A DNA stretch of 64,000 bases from Prosthecobacter algae (GCF_039542385.1 NZ_BAABIA010000003.1:186001-250000); one strand, 5' to 3'; positions 9,119 to 19,190 are shown, counted from the stretch's first letter. Numbers and translations: made by a program. Notes: a model not told the origin generated them from the sequence alone.

Positions 9119-10249
9119 TTAGCGTTTTACGCGAGGGGTCAGCAGGCCGACCAAGAGGCGCTCCAGGACCACTTTGTTATCCAACTGGGTGGTGACGAGT
9201 TTCACATTGGCGTCCAGGCAGGCGACGAGGGCGGCGTGGAGTTCTTCCAGAGTGAAGCGCCCGGCTTCATTGAGGGCGAGGAAAAGGGGGTAGGCATTGA
9301 AGCCAGAGCCGTCTTTTTTGCGGGGCAGGTGGGAGGTGGCGCTGCTGGGCAGGGCTTCCAGGCTGGAGGTGAAGCCACTGTAGTTGGACTTGTTCACCTT
9401 GTACTTCGTGGCCAGTTCTTTGACGATGAGCAGGCTGCGCACACGGGGAACGATGGCCCCAAGGAGGATGCCGATGGCGTTTTGTCCCTGATAAAGCAGC
9501 ACGCCGAGGAGTTCCAACGCACGCTGGAGATCGCGTGCGCCGATGGCGTTGCCGATTTCCCAAATGACGCCGGAACGGCTGAGGGAGACAAGGCCACGCA
9601 CGGTATTGATGCCGCAGCGACGGCGTTCTCCCAGGTAGAGATCAATTTTGACGATCTCGTTTTCAAGCTGGCGGGTGTCATCCCCGGCCATCTGCACGAG
9701 AAGATCCAGCGCACCACTTTCAAAGGTAAGCCCCAGCTCGCGGGCCTTTTGGCTAGCATGGGCCATGACGGCACCTTCCCAGCCAGCCTTGCTGGTGTCG
9801 GGTTTGTCGAAGACTTCGATGGCAGCCAGTTTGCCGAGGCGCTTGTAAGCGGTGCGACGCTTATCAATGGAATTGGCACTGAGGACAAAGCTGACATCGG
9901 GGCCGAGTCCCGCCTCGATGACGTCGAGGATGTTTTCAAATCCCTGGACTGCCGCCTGTGATTTGCCGGTCTGGTTGTCGCCCAAAAAGTTGGCCCCTTT
10001 GAGCCAGACGATCTTGGCCCCGCCGAAGAATGGCATGGTCTGGAGAGCCATGATGACGTTTGAGCAGATCTGCCCGGCGTGCTCGGCATTGTCGGCATTG
10101 CCCTCGACGATCTCATTGGCGAACTCATCGGCCCCGGGAGGCGTGAGGCGCTGCACGGTCTTCATGGCCATCTCCTTCACCCGGGCATCGTCGGTGCCCA
10201 AGATGGCATGGACCTGGCTGGCGGGAGCTGTCTTTTTCGGAGGAGGCAT
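9119..10249 (-). CDS. holA: DNA polymerase III subunit delta
   Basis: Clamp-loader subunit that opens the beta sliding clamp. The 376-residue protein matches HolA: N-terminal VHAILGTDDARVKEMAM, the LVIW-like KIVWLKGANFLG, central FVLSANSIDKRRTAYKRL, and AGDDTRQLENEIVKIDLYLG leading to a C-terminal helical collar. The clamp loader delta has no Walker motif in the family and none is seen. The frame is open to 10603, but a start at 10249 (MPPPKKTAPASQ) gives normal length and avoids overlap with the divergent SulP gene. No SD. Confidence 0.88.
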   Translation of the reverse strand: MPPPKKTAPASQVHAILGTDDARVKEMAMKTVQRLTPPGADEFANEIVEGNADNAEHAGQICSNVIMALQTMPFFGGAKIVWLKGANFLGDNQTGKSQAAVQGFENILDVIEAGLGPDVSFVLSANSIDKRRTAYKRLGKLAAIEVFDKPDTSKAGWEGAVMAHASQKARELGLTFESGALDLLVQMAGDDTRQLENEIVKIDLYLGERRRCGINTVRGLVSLSRSGVIWEIGNAIGARDLQRALELLGVLLYQGQNAIGILLGAIVPRVRSLLIVKELATKYKVNKSNYSGFTSSLEALPSSATSHLPRKKDGSGFNAYPLFLALNEAGRFTLEELHAALVACLDANVKLVTTQLDNKVVLERLLVGLLTPRVKR

Positions 10250-10368
10250 GGGAAGGGACGTGATGAAAACGAGTTTTTTGACAGGAACCCGGCCTGAGGC
10301 ACTGATCAATAACGAATAACCTGCAACCAACCACTTCCATCTTCCATCTCCCCGCATTAAAGTAACGT

Positions 10369-12237
10369 ATGTCCGGCCCTTCCACGCCCTCCTGGTGGCA
10401 GATCGCGCGCAATCTGGCGCGGCAGGGCCGTTCGTGGCTGAGTGAGAATCTGGCGGACACGGGGTTGGATCCCCTGCCCATCCGGCGCTGGCTGCGTGGG
10501 TATGGACCGCGACGTTTCCAGGCAGACCTAAAGGCGGGCACATCCGTGGCGCTGCTGGATATCCCGCAAGGCATGGCCTATGCCGCCATCGCGGGCCTGC
10601 CACTCCAGTTTGGCACCACCTGCTCGGCCGTGGCGGGGATCATTGGCGCGCTGTTTTTAAGCTCCCGCTTCACGGTCCTGGGTCCCACGAATGCGACGGC
10701 CTTCATGATTTTTTCCTACTTTGCGGCGGATGCGCATCTGGACCGCATCAGCATGATGCCGCTGCTGGTCTTCATGGTGGGCAGCCTGCTGCTGGTGGGC
10801 TCCTTTTTAAAGGTGGCGGAGCTGGCGCAATACATCAGCCGGGCGGTGATGGTGGCCTATGTCACCGGGGCGGCGCTGCTCATCATCGCGAACCAGGCGG
10901 GGAATGTGCTGGGCATCGGCACGCGCATTGTTTCGGAAGATGGCCAGGTCTTCCAGCCGCGCACCTTTCCCGGCATCGTCTGGCAGTTGCTGCAAAACAT
11001 CTCTCAGACGCACTGGGAAAGCCTGCTGGTCGCAGCGCTGACGGCGGGGATCTACTGGGGCATCCGCCGCGTGCGGCCCACCTGGCCAGGGCTGGCCATC
11101 GCCCTGGTGGCGGCTTCCTTGATCGGCCTGGGCATGAAGATGCTGCACGTGACGGTGCCCACGTTTGCGGATGCTCAGTTCACCTGGCTGGATCTGCTGC
11201 CCCCTTTCCCAGACTTTGCCTCGCCGAAGTTTTTGTCTGACTTCAGCCGCCTTTTTGGCCTAGCCATTGCCCTGGCCTTTCTGTCCACGCTGGAAAGCTC
11301 CACCATGGGCAAGACCCTGGCCGGGCTGAAAGGGCAGCGCGTGGATCCCAATCAGGACATGTTTGGCCTGGGCATGGCCAATCTGAGCTGTGCCTACCTC
11401 AGCGGCATGCCCTGCTCCGGCTCGCTGACCCGCAGCGCGCTGAACTTTGCCAGCGGTGCGCGGACTCCCATCTCGGCCATGATCAACGGGCTGGTCTGTC
11501 TGGTGGGTGCGCTTACACTGGGAAGTTTGGTTGGCTACGTGCCGAAGGCTTCCCTGGCGGTGCTGATCATCTGCGTGGCTTTGTCCATCATTCATCGCCG
11601 CCACATCCGCATCTGCCTACAGGCCACGGGGTCGGATGCCTTCACGTTTTTGCTCACCCTGGCCGCCACGCTGATGGTGCCTCTGCACGTAGCCATCTTC
11701 ACCGGCGTGGGCGTCTCCCTCATGCTGTATCTTCGCAAGGCTAGCCGCCCCTCCCTCATCGAGTATGAGTTTAACGAGGAAGGTAACTTGGCCGAAGCGA
11801 GCCAGCCAGGGATGCGGCAAAATCCGGCCATCTCCATCGTCCATGTCGAGGGAGAGCTCTTCTTTGGTGCGGCGGAACTCTTCCGCAGCCAAGTGCAGCA
11901 GGCCTGTGCAGACCCGAACCTGCGAATCATCATCCTGCGGCTGAAAAATGCCCGTCACATGGATGCCACCTCCGTGATGGCCCTGGAGGATCTGGTGCGG
12001 GCGCTGCGGGCTGATGGGCGCGACCTCCTCATCAGTGGAGTGATGAAGGACATCTACCGCGTGCTGCGGGATTCCGGCATGGTGGAAGTCATCGGCAAAG
12101 ACAACCTCTTCCCCTCCAGCCCCAGCAACCCAAATGTGGCCACCCGCAACGCGCTGAAACGTGCACAGCAGATTCTGGGCACTACCGAGGCTGAGGTGAA
12201 GATCTTCTTTGACCCCGGCAAGAAGAAGGAGGCGTAA
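10369..12237 (+). CDS. SulP-family inorganic anion transporter with STAS domain
   Basis: The 622-residue membrane protein follows the SulP architecture: cytoplasmic N-terminus, the signature GTSVALLDIPQGMAYAAIAGLP, about a dozen hydrophobic segments (GPTNATAFMIFSYF, MPCSGSLTRSALNFASGARTPIS), and a cytoplasmic STAS domain from about residue 475 (SIVHVEGELFFGAAELF, MDATSVMALEDL). Family members carry sulfate, bicarbonate or other anions; sequence alone does not decide which. No carbonic anhydrase or sulfur gene adjoins, although cysK is 29 kb away. Ten bases separate it from the DUF2256 gene, suggesting co-transcription through the serine hydrolase at 14.1 kb. Confidence 0.93.
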   Translation: MSGPSTPSWWQIARNLARQGRSWLSENLADTGLDPLPIRRWLRGYGPRRFQADLKAGTSVALLDIPQGMAYAAIAGLPLQFGTTCSAVAGIIGALFLSSRFTVLGPTNATAFMIFSYFAADAHLDRISMMPLLVFMVGSLLLVGSFLKVAELAQYISRAVMVAYVTGAALLIIANQAGNVLGIGTRIVSEDGQVFQPRTFPGIVWQLLQNISQTHWESLLVAALTAGIYWGIRRVRPTWPGLAIALVAASLIGLGMKMLHVTVPTFADAQFTWLDLLPPFPDFASPKFLSDFSRLFGLAIALAFLSTLESSTMGKTLAGLKGQRVDPNQDMFGLGMANLSCAYLSGMPCSGSLTRSALNFASGARTPISAMINGLVCLVGALTLGSLVGYVPKASLAVLIICVALSIIHRRHIRICLQATGSDAFTFLLTLAATLMVPLHVAIFTGVGVSLMLYLRKASRPSLIEYEFNEEGNLAEASQPGMRQNPAISIVHVEGELFFGAAELFRSQVQQACADPNLRIIILRLKNARHMDATSVMALEDLVRALRADGRDLLISGVMKDIYRVLRDSGMVEVIGKDNLFPSSPSNPNVATRNALKRAQQILGTTEAEVKIFFDPGKKKEA

Positions 12238-12246
12238 CCTCTTCCC

Positions 12247-12465
12247 ATGCGAGGTGTGCGAAAAGAAAATCTGCCGGTCAAGCTTTGCAGCGTCTGCCAG
12301 CGCCCTTTCACGTGGCGGAAGAAATGGGAAAAGGTGTGGGAGGAGGTACGCTACTGCAGTGAAGCCTGCCGGAGAAAAAAGGTGCCCAGCAACTCGGCTG
12401 CTACACCCACAGCCCGCCCTGTTGACTCGAGCTCCAGATTGAAGGATAACCCCCAAAGAACATGA
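12247..12465 (+). CDS. DUF2256 zinc-ribbon-like small protein
   Basis: The 72-residue protein has the DUF2256 pattern: [21 protein letters not shown] followed by [19 protein letters not shown]. Two CxxC/CxxxC pairs suggest one zinc ion. The function of the family is unknown; it is small, widespread, and often found beside unrelated genes. It starts nine bases after the SulP stop and overlaps the next gene by four bases (ATGA), so translational coupling is likely. The tail after residue 48 is Ser/Pro-rich and unconserved in appearance. Confidence 0.88.
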   Translation: MRGVRKENLPVKLCSVCQRPFTWRKKWEKVWEEVRYCSEACRRKKVPSNSAATPTARPVDSSSRLKDNPQRT

Positions 12466-12941
12466 ACGATCTGGAACGACGCATCCTCGCCGCCCAAGGC
12501 TATGTGGAGCTAGGTCTCCATGAAGAGGCCCAGGCAGAGCTGGCGCATTTGCCCCCCTCTGCTGCCCAGCGTGCTGACGTCATCGAACTCAGCGTGCTCT
12601 GCCACATGGGGGACCGCCGCTGGGCCGAAGCCCTGGCGCTGACCCAAAAACTCTGCGCGCTGGAACCCGAAGAACCCGGCGGCTTCATCCACGCTGCCTA
12701 TTGCCTGCATGAGCTGGGCCGCACCACCGAGGCGCTGGATTTGCTGGCCCGCGGCCCCGCAGCCTTGCGGACCAAACCGGTCTATTACTACAATCTGGGC
12801 TGCTACCTCGCCTGCCTGGGGGAAGATGAAAAAGCCCTGAATTTGCTGAAGCAATCCTTTGAAATGGATGGCAGTCTGCGCAGCCACGCCCGCAAAGATC
12901 CCGACCTGGACCGACTGCGAGCGAAGCTAGACAAGAACTGA
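12462..12941 (+). CDS. Tetratricopeptide-repeat protein
   Basis: The 159-residue soluble protein holds about four TPR-like helical hairpins, for example [44 protein letters not shown] and [29 protein letters not shown] in pieces. It has no signal peptide or membrane segment. Its start overlaps the DUF2256 stop (ATGA) and its stop is one base from the serine hydrolase start, so the three genes form a tight operon. TPRs mediate protein contacts; the partner is not evident. Confidence 0.85.
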   Translation: MNDLERRILAAQGYVELGLHEEAQAELAHLPPSAAQRADVIELSVLCHMGDRRWAEALALTQKLCALEPEEPGGFIHAAYCLHELGRTTEALDLLARGPAALRTKPVYYYNLGCYLACLGEDEKALNLLKQSFEMDGSLRSHARKDPDLDRLRAKLDKN

Positions 12942-12942
12942 A

Positions 12943-14112
12943 ATGCATTCCATCTCGCCCACTGCCAAAACCGCCATCACCGAATGGTTCGAAGAGAACT
13001 TCCGCACGCGCGGTGAACTAGGAGCCTCGGTTTCCATCTGGCAGAACGGTGTGGAAGTGCTGTCGCTGGCCCAGGGCCATTGCGACCGCCAAAGCACCCG
13101 GCCCTGGGATTCCCGCACCCTGGCCCCCGTCTTTTCCTCCACCAAAGCTCCGGCCGCCGTCTGCTGCCTGATGGCCCTGGAGGAGGCCGGATTGCCGCTG
13201 GACTGCGCTGTCTCCGAGGTCTGGCCTGAGTTTGTGGGAGCGGGCAAGGGGGGCATGCAGTTTGCTCATCTACTCTCCCATACAGCAGGTCTGTGTGCGC
13301 TGGACGAGCGTGTGCCCATCTTCAATTATGAAGCCGTCGTGGAGGCCCTGGAACGTCAAACACCTCTCTGGGAACCCGGCACCCGCCAGGGCTACCACGC
13401 CCGCACCTTTGGCTTTCTGATGGATGAAATCGTCCGCCGCATTACCGGGGTGGATTCCCTGGGCGTCTATTTCCGTGAGACCTTCGGAGAGCCGATGGAT
13501 CTGGATTTCTGGATCGGCCTACCGGAGGAGCACTGGGGCCGCGTCTCGCCTGTGTATCCCGGAAAAATCAGCATCGCCAACAGCGACCAGCCTTTCCTCA
13601 AAGCCTACAATGCAGGGGGTACCCTGACACAGCGCACCTTTACCAGCCCCTTTGGCCTCAATGCCGTGAGCGAGTTCAACACCCCTGCCCTCTGGTCCCC
13701 TGGCTTTGCCAGCATGGGCGGTGTGGGCAGCGCGCGCGGCCTGGGCAAATTTTATGCCATGCTGGCCCAGGGCGGCACATGGAACGGCAGCCGCCTGGTT
13801 TCTGAATCCATTGTTAGGCAGCTCAGCCACACGCTCTCAGAAGAAGAGGACAGCGTGCTCCTCACCCCCATCGCTTTTGGCGCTGGAGTGATGAAGGATC
13901 CAGTGAATCCGGACCCACGGTACGATGGAGCGAAACTGCGCCAACACTACGGCCAAAGCCAGAGCGCCTTTGGCCATCCCGGCGCAGGCGGCAGCCTGTC
14001 TCTCGCCGATCCTGAAAACGGCATCGCCCTAGCCTACGTGATGAATCAGATGGAAGTCGGCGCACTGCCCGGTGACAAGGTGCTCGGCATGGTGGAGCGG
14101 CTCTACTGGTGA
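12943..14112 (+). CDS. Serine hydrolase, class C beta-lactamase/esterase fold
   Basis: The 389-residue protein has the nucleophile motif SSTK (residues 66-69), a second motif beginning GYHARTFGFLMDEI (Tyr of the YxN position), and a third motif in HPGAGGS, matching the EstB-type esterases and related beta-lactamase-fold hydrolases. There is no obvious signal peptide, so it is probably cytoplasmic and more likely an esterase or peptidase than a resistance enzyme. It follows the TPR gene by one base. A hairpin lies after the stop. Confidence 0.88.
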   Translation: MHSISPTAKTAITEWFEENFRTRGELGASVSIWQNGVEVLSLAQGHCDRQSTRPWDSRTLAPVFSSTKAPAAVCCLMALEEAGLPLDCAVSEVWPEFVGAGKGGMQFAHLLSHTAGLCALDERVPIFNYEAVVEALERQTPLWEPGTRQGYHARTFGFLMDEIVRRITGVDSLGVYFRETFGEPMDLDFWIGLPEEHWGRVSPVYPGKISIANSDQPFLKAYNAGGTLTQRTFTSPFGLNAVSEFNTPALWSPGFASMGGVGSARGLGKFYAMLAQGGTWNGSRLVSESIVRQLSHTLSEEEDSVLLTPIAFGAGVMKDPVNPDPRYDGAKLRQHYGQSQSAFGHPGAGGSLSLADPENGIALAYVMNQMEVGALPGDKVLGMVERLYW

Positions 14113-14124
14113 GAGCCCCATCAA

Positions 14125-14151
14125 GAAGCGTGAACACCCTGCCCACGCTTC
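14125..14151. terminator. Hairpin between convergent genes
   Basis: GAAGCGTG (14125-14132) pairs with CACGCTTC (14144-14151) across an 11-base loop. It lies between the serine hydrolase stop and the response-regulator stop. No T-run, so the call is tentative. Confidence 0.4.
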
Positions 14152-14161
14152 CTGACAGCCG

Positions 14162-15511
14162 TTAGGTATCCAGTTGGTAACGCTTGCGCTTGCGGTAAAG
14201 CGTCGCGGCATCAATGCCCAGTACCTCCGCCGCTTCCTGTAGGGAATCAGTGATGGCCATGACACGGCGGATGTGTTCGCATTCAAGCTTCTCAATGCTC
14301 ACCCGCTGCCCCACCTCGGCCCCATGATCATGGCCATTGAGGGTGGTGCTGCCACCAGCCTCCGGCAGATCGCGAGGCGTGATTTCATCGCCTTCGGCAA
14401 GGATGACTGCACGCTCAATCGCATTGCGCAGCTCGCGGATGTTGCCAGGCCAAGGATGATTGCGCAGGGCCAAATAAGCAGCCGGACTGAAGCGGCGGAC
14501 CTTGCGGCGGAACTGATCGGCAAAGAACTTCAGGAAGCTGTCCGCACAGGCGAAGAGATCTTCCGGACGTTCCCGCAGGGGCGGCATCGTGGCCGAGATG
14601 ACATTGAGACGGTAGAACAAATCCTCGCGGAAACGACCCTCGCTGGACCACTGCTTCAGGTCGCGGTTGGTCGCGGCGATCACACGTACATTCGCCTTGC
14701 GAGGCGTTGTTTCGCCTAGCCGTTCATACTCTCGCTCCTGCAGCAGGCGGAGAAGTTTTGGCTGAATCTCCAAGGGTAGCTCGCCGATTTCATCGAGGAA
14801 TAAAGTGCCACCTTCCGCAGCCTTTACCTTCCCCCAGGTGTCACGCATGGCTCCTGTGAAGGAGCCTTTGACGTGGCCGAAGAGATCGCTTTCCAGCAGT
14901 TCACGGGACAGGCTGGGGCAGCTCACCGTTACGAAGGGCTTGTCACGAAACGGACTCTGTTCATGGATGGCGCGGGCGATCATGCTTTTGCCTGTGCCGC
15001 TTTCACCCAGAATCAGAATGGAGGCCTGGGTATCTGCCGCACGGAAAAGCACATCAATCTGGCGCTGGAGTCCGGGATTCTTTGACATCACCTGCGGAGG
15101 AGGTGTGTGCGTGCGGACTTCAGTGGTCAGTTCTTCCACCTTGCGCTCTAGCGTACGCAGCGTGGCGATGCGCTTGAGGGCCTGGCGAAGCTGGTCCGGG
15201 CTGAAGGGCTTTTCCAGAAAGTCCACAGCACCTAGGCGAGTCGCCTCAATGGCATTCGGGATGGTAGCATTCGCCGTGAAGATCACCACATGCACGCTGG
15301 GGTGTTCCCGGCGGATGGTTTCCAATATTTGCAAGCCACTCTCTTCCCCAAGATAGAGGTCCAAAAGTACGAGATCAAAAGAGGATTCTTTGAGACTGCG
15401 CAGGGCCACGGCTCCGGTTTCAGCAGTTTCTACGTAGTGGCCGGCGGCGTCGAGGGCCAGGCTAGTCGCCCGGCGGATGCTGGCTTCGTCATCAACGATG
15501 AGGATGTCCAT
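14162..15511 (-). CDS. NtrC-family sigma-54-dependent response regulator
   Basis: The 449-residue protein has a receiver domain (acid pocket D7/D8, phosphoacceptor D51 in LLDLYLG, K102-like KPF), an AAA+ domain with Walker A GESGTGKS, an intact sigma-54 contact loop GSFTGA, Walker [29 protein letters not shown], and a C-terminal Fis HTH ([19 protein letters not shown]). It should therefore activate sigma-54 promoters when phosphorylated. It is the last gene of a minus-strand set with two kinases upstream. No sigma-54 promoter was recognised by eye in the window, and rpoN is not here. Confidence 0.95.
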   Translation of the reverse strand: MDILIVDDEASIRRATSLALDAAGHYVETAETGAVALRSLKESSFDLVLLDLYLGEESGLQILETIRREHPSVHVVIFTANATIPNAIEATRLGAVDFLEKPFSPDQLRQALKRIATLRTLERKVEELTTEVRTHTPPPQVMSKNPGLQRQIDVLFRAADTQASILILGESGTGKSMIARAIHEQSPFRDKPFVTVSCPSLSRELLESDLFGHVKGSFTGAMRDTWGKVKAAEGGTLFLDEIGELPLEIQPKLLRLLQEREYERLGETTPRKANVRVIAATNRDLKQWSSEGRFREDLFYRLNVISATMPPLRERPEDLFACADSFLKFFADQFRRKVRRFSPAAYLALRNHPWPGNIRELRNAIERAVILAEGDEITPRDLPEAGGSTTLNGHDHGAEVGQRVSIEKLECEHIRRVMAITDSLQEAAEVLGIDAATLYRKRKRYQLDT

Positions 15512-15546
15512 AGGTTAGGGTGGGGGGGTTGGTTGGTTGAAAATAG

Positions 15547-16677
15547 TTAGGCCGCAGAAGTGACCAGCGGCAGGGTCAGCCGGGCGATGCAGCCCTGGCC
15601 TGTTGGGAGGTTGTCCACAGTGAGCTTGGCACCCATTCGGTCGGCACCGCGCTTGGCGATCGCCAGGCCGAGACCGGTGGAAGATTCACCACCAGTGGGG
15701 CGGGCGCTCAGTCGGGTGTAATCCTGGAAAATGCGCGCCAAGTCACTTTCAGTAAAGCCAGGGCCTTCATCCTCGATATCAATGATGAAGCGCTCATTTT
15801 CGCTGTAGATTCGGGACACGATCTGGCTGCCCAGCGGCGAAAACTTCACCGCGTTGCTCATGAGGTTGTCCACGATCTGCCGCACGGTAAATAAATCCCC
15901 ACTTGCGTGCAAAGGTGTCTCAGAAAGCTGGACGGAGAGGGTGGTATTTTTACGCTTGGCTGTCGGATACCAAGCCGTGAGCATTTCTTTGATCTGCTCG
16001 CCAGAGATAGGCACGGTGGTCATGCGCTCATGCTCGGTCTCCTTCGCACGGTTGTTCAGGAAGCGGTCAATGAACTTCAGCATCTGGTCGCAGGTCGTGA
16101 TGATATGGCCTGTGAGGTCGCTGGCAGTGACGATCTTTTCCGGAGGCAGCTCCAGCAATGTCTGTGCGCTGAAACGGATGGCACCGAGAGGATTCTTCAA
16201 ATCATGGGCCACCATGCTGACGATGTTTTCCCGCTCACGGAGGATGCGTGTAGTGGTCTCACGGGCACGCTGCAGATCCACCTGGGTGCGCACACGGGCC
16301 AGCAGCTCGGCCTTGTTAAAGGGCTTGGTGATGTAGTCCACACCGCCTGCCTCCAGCCCACGGACGATGGTTTCTGAATCGTTGGCCGCCGAGACGAAGA
16401 TCACCGGCAGTCCCGCCGTGTCTGGGTGCTCACGCAACCTCTTGCAGACCGCAAAGCCATCCACATCCGGCATCACCACATCCAGAAGCACGAGGTCTGG
16501 CAGCCGGGCCGCGATGCGCTGCAGGGCCTGTGCCCCGCTGGTGGCGGGGATTACTTCATAACCTTCACGGGTGAGCACCGTGCCCACCACTTGAATGTTC
16601 TGCATCTGATCATCCACCACCAGCACGACTCCGCGTGCGGTGCTGGGGGATAGGGGGGGCTGGGGATCCACAATCAT
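15547..16677 (-). CDS. Soluble response-regulator/histidine-kinase protein (REC-HisKA-HATPase)
   Basis: The 376-residue protein begins with a receiver domain (LVVDDQMQNIQVVG, phosphoacceptor D66 in LLDVVMPDVDG, KPF), then a HisKA region with H158 in VAHDLKNPL and an ATPase domain (DNLMSNAVKF, DEGPGFTESD, GLGLAIAKRGADRMG). No membrane segment is present. A receiver ahead of a kinase lets one phosphorelay step gate the next. Its start overlaps the stop of the upstream membrane kinase by four bases (16674-16677), and the NtrC-type regulator follows 35 bases after its stop, so the three are very probably one operon. Confidence 0.93.
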   Translation of the reverse strand: MIVDPQPPLSPSTARGVVLVVDDQMQNIQVVGTVLTREGYEVIPATSGAQALQRIAARLPDLVLLDVVMPDVDGFAVCKRLREHPDTAGLPVIFVSAANDSETIVRGLEAGGVDYITKPFNKAELLARVRTQVDLQRARETTTRILRERENIVSMVAHDLKNPLGAIRFSAQTLLELPPEKIVTASDLTGHIITTCDQMLKFIDRFLNNRAKETEHERMTTVPISGEQIKEMLTAWYPTAKRKNTTLSVQLSETPLHASGDLFTVRQIVDNLMSNAVKFSPLGSQIVSRIYSENERFIIDIEDEGPGFTESDLARIFQDYTRLSARPTGGESSTGLGLAIAKRGADRMGAKLTVDNLPTGQGCIARLTLPLVTSAA

Positions 16678-18893
16678 GAGGGGTCTTTTTTGTTTCCGGT
16701 GATCCGGCGTGAAAATGCGGAGAAATCGCGAAGCAGACGCTCGACCTGATCCAGTTCAAAAGCCTCGGCTGCACCAAAAAGGGCGCTCGCATAGCGGGCC
16801 AGCGGAGGGCAGTCATGCCGCGCTGCTTCACGGTGCAACTGATGGCCAAAAGTGGCGATTTCAAGCATGGGGAACGTGTCCAAAAACCGGCTGACATCAC
16901 CCTCTTCCCAGATGTGCAACTGTGCGGTGAGACCAGGCCAGGCGGCGGTAGTGCTGGCATCAAACGACTCCAGGATGCTGGTGGGAAAATCCTCCGCCTG
17001 GGGCACCTGCGGCCGCGGTGTGGTAAACCGGAAGGTGGCGTGCCCCAGCACCCCCTCAAGCTCATGATAGAGCTGACTCTGATGGAAGGGCTTGCGCAGA
17101 TAACCGTCGAACATTTCCTTCAGCCGTGCCGATTCCTCTGGCATGGAAGAGGCCGTCTGCGCGATCACCGGGATCGTGGAGGTGCGGTCATCTTCACGCA
17201 AAATCTGCCGCGCCCATTTGCCGTCCATTCGGGGCATGCGAATGTCCATGAGGATGACGTCCGGCTTGGCCGTACGGGCCAATTCCAAAGCCTCCATCCC
17301 ATCCTGCGCGAATAGCATCTCGTGATGCGTGCCATGCAGGTAGCCGGCGATGAGCTCGCGATTGGTCGCATTATCGTCCACCACCAGAATCGTCGCGGGG
17401 CGGAGCCGATTGAAGTCAGCCGAACGGTCGCTCGGTGGATCGTTCGTCTGCTGGCTCAGCGGAATGCCAGGCAGGATGAGGGTGAAGGTGCTGCCCTTCC
17501 CAGGCTCGCTGACCAGGGAAATTTCTCCATCCATGAGATCCACCAGACGGCGGGTGATGCTCAGCCCCAGCCCTGTCCCCTGCGCACCGCTGCGGCTCTG
17601 GGAGCTGATCTGCTCGAACGCGGAGAAAATACGTTCGCGATCCTCTTCGGCAATGCCCACCCCCGTATCACTCACCTTGACCTGAAGGTCGCAACGCTCT
17701 CCCAATTTGGGCTCGTTGAGCGTGCTGACGTGAATCTTCACCTTACCCTTGTGGGTAAATTTGACGGCGTTGCTGGCGAGGTTCAGTAGGATCTGCCGCA
17801 GACGCAGGGAGTCCACCTCCAGCACTTTGGGCACCTGCCTTTCGATCTTGGTCTCCAGGGCGAGCCCCTTGTCCTCCGCCTGCTTTTTGACCACCATCGC
17901 CACGCCTTCCACGATCTCGTGGACATTGGCAGGCTCGGGTCTCAGCGACAGCTTGCCCGCCTCGATCCGGGAGATGTCCAAAATGTCATTGATGAGGTCC
18001 AGCAGGGAGCGGCCGCTGGTCTGGATCGCCCGCAGATAACCGCGTGCCCGCTCCTCATGCACGAGTCCATTGAGCAAATCTGCAAACCCGATAATGGCAT
18101 TCATCGGCGTGCGAATTTCGTGGCTCATGTTCGCCAGGAACCGTGACTTTTGCGCATCTGATTCGATGGCCCGTTCCTTCTCGGCTTCCAGTTCTGCCGT
18201 GCGCAGGGCGACTCGGTAACTTCTTTGCAGCATCACAAAACTAACAATGCCGGTGATCACCGCCAGGATGCTGCCACCGATACCGGTCACCGTCATCGTC
18301 TGGAGCACATCCTGAAGCTGGTCCTCACGGCCGGAATGCAGCCTCCGCTCCGTCAGGATGCCTTCATCAATTTTCTGCAGCATCACATCATTGACCCCAG
18401 CCCCCTGGCTGATGATCTCGCGCAACGGCAGGTCCGCATCACTGGCGGCCGCCGTATCTGCCAGCTTTTTCAAGGCATCAAGCCGCTGACTGACAAGGGT
18501 GGTGAGCTCGGCCAGAATCTTCTGCTGGGCTGTGTTATCCAGAGTCATGGACTTCAGATTTTTCAGCAATTTTTCGCATTGCGTCACGGCTCCTTGCAGG
18601 GGCTTCAGCAATGCTTCCTGACGAGTCATGGCGTACCCGCGCGTGGATGACTCGGCCTCCGTGATGATGGCCCGCAGCTTGAGGTATTCACCAATGACCA
18701 GATCCGTATGAGTGACCAGTTCACTGCCCTCTTCGGCAAGCCTGCCACTGCGAACGACAGTGCCCATCACCAGCAAAAGCAGGAGTGTGGTAAAGATGAG
18801 GAACAGGCCGTGCCAGGAACGAAGCATTGAATTTGGGGAGGTGATATCAGCCACCGGATCTACAGTTTCTGCCAGGCTCGGAAGAATCGTCAT
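16674..18893 (-). CDS. Membrane hybrid sensor histidine kinase, CHASE3-like sensor
   Basis: The 739-residue protein has a first membrane helix (LFLIFTTLLLLLVMGTVV), a CHASE3-like periplasmic helical domain with YLKLRAIITEAESSTRGYAMT, a second helix (IGGSILAVITGIVSFVML), HisKA with H258 in MSHEIRTPMN, an HATPase domain (NLASNAVKFTHKG, DTGVGI, GTGLGLSI), and a receiver with D550 in VILMDIRMPRMDG. The last 120 residues form helices like those found after receivers in many hybrid kinases but no phosphotransfer His is obvious. ATG 18893 is preferred because AGGTG lies five bases before it; a GTG at 18902 is in frame. First gene of the phosphorelay operon. Confidence 0.92.
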   Translation of the reverse strand: MTILPSLAETVDPVADITSPNSMLRSWHGLFLIFTTLLLLLVMGTVVRSGRLAEEGSELVTHTDLVIGEYLKLRAIITEAESSTRGYAMTRQEALLKPLQGAVTQCEKLLKNLKSMTLDNTAQQKILAELTTLVSQRLDALKKLADTAAASDADLPLREIISQGAGVNDVMLQKIDEGILTERRLHSGREDQLQDVLQTMTVTGIGGSILAVITGIVSFVMLQRSYRVALRTAELEAEKERAIESDAQKSRFLANMSHEIRTPMNAIIGFADLLNGLVHEERARGYLRAIQTSGRSLLDLINDILDISRIEAGKLSLRPEPANVHEIVEGVAMVVKKQAEDKGLALETKIERQVPKVLEVDSLRLRQILLNLASNAVKFTHKGKVKIHVSTLNEPKLGERCDLQVKVSDTGVGIAEEDRERIFSAFEQISSQSRSGAQGTGLGLSITRRLVDLMDGEISLVSEPGKGSTFTLILPGIPLSQQTNDPPSDRSADFNRLRPATILVVDDNATNRELIAGYLHGTHHEMLFAQDGMEALELARTAKPDVILMDIRMPRMDGKWARQILREDDRTSTIPVIAQTASSMPEESARLKEMFDGYLRKPFHQSQLYHELEGVLGHATFRFTTPRPQVPQAEDFPTSILESFDASTTAAWPGLTAQLHIWEEGDVSRFLDTFPMLEIATFGHQLHREAARHDCPPLARYASALFGAAEAFELDQVERLLRDFSAFSRRITGNKKDPS

Positions 18894-18926
18894 CCGATAC
18901 ACCTGCCAGCAGACCTCGCGGGCCGC

Positions 18927-19190
18927 TTATTTTTCGACCGCTTCCTTGACGCTTTCTTTCACGTCTTCGGCGGCATCCTTTACATCCTCCGCGACATCAC
19001 GAACCTTTTCGTTAGGCCGCCGGTCCAGTGCATCATCCACCTTGTCCTTGATCTTTTCACCAGCGGTCTCCGGCTTACCGCTGATTTCCGGCTTCTTGTC
19101 CTTGCAGCTCACCAGGGTCAGGCTGAGCCCCGCCAAGAGGGCTAACATGGCGGCAAAGGCAGTCTGGATCTGTTTTTGAATCGCGTTCAT
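18927..19190 (-). CDS. Small lipoprotein with LEA/apolipoprotein-like helical repeats
   Basis: The 87-residue protein has a hydrophobic N-terminus and lipobox-like LTLVSC, so the mature protein starts at a lipidated Cys. The rest is a highly charged amphipathic helix with repeating DVAEDVKDAAEDVKESVKEAVEK, similar to LEA-like or YtxH-type stress proteins. It lies just upstream of, and on the same strand as, the phosphorelay operon and just downstream of two other tiny envelope proteins. Function is inferred only: an envelope-associated stress protein. Confidence 0.75.
   Translation of the reverse strand: MNAIQKQIQTAFAAMLALLAGLSLTLVSCKDKKPEISGKPETAGEKIKDKVDDALDRRPNEKVRDVAEDVKDAAEDVKESVKEAVEK

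Noticed and set aside
8753..9961. 402-codon plus-strand frame
   Set aside because: Antisense to the holA and sugar-dehydrogenase genes, and it spans their boundary. No protein features.
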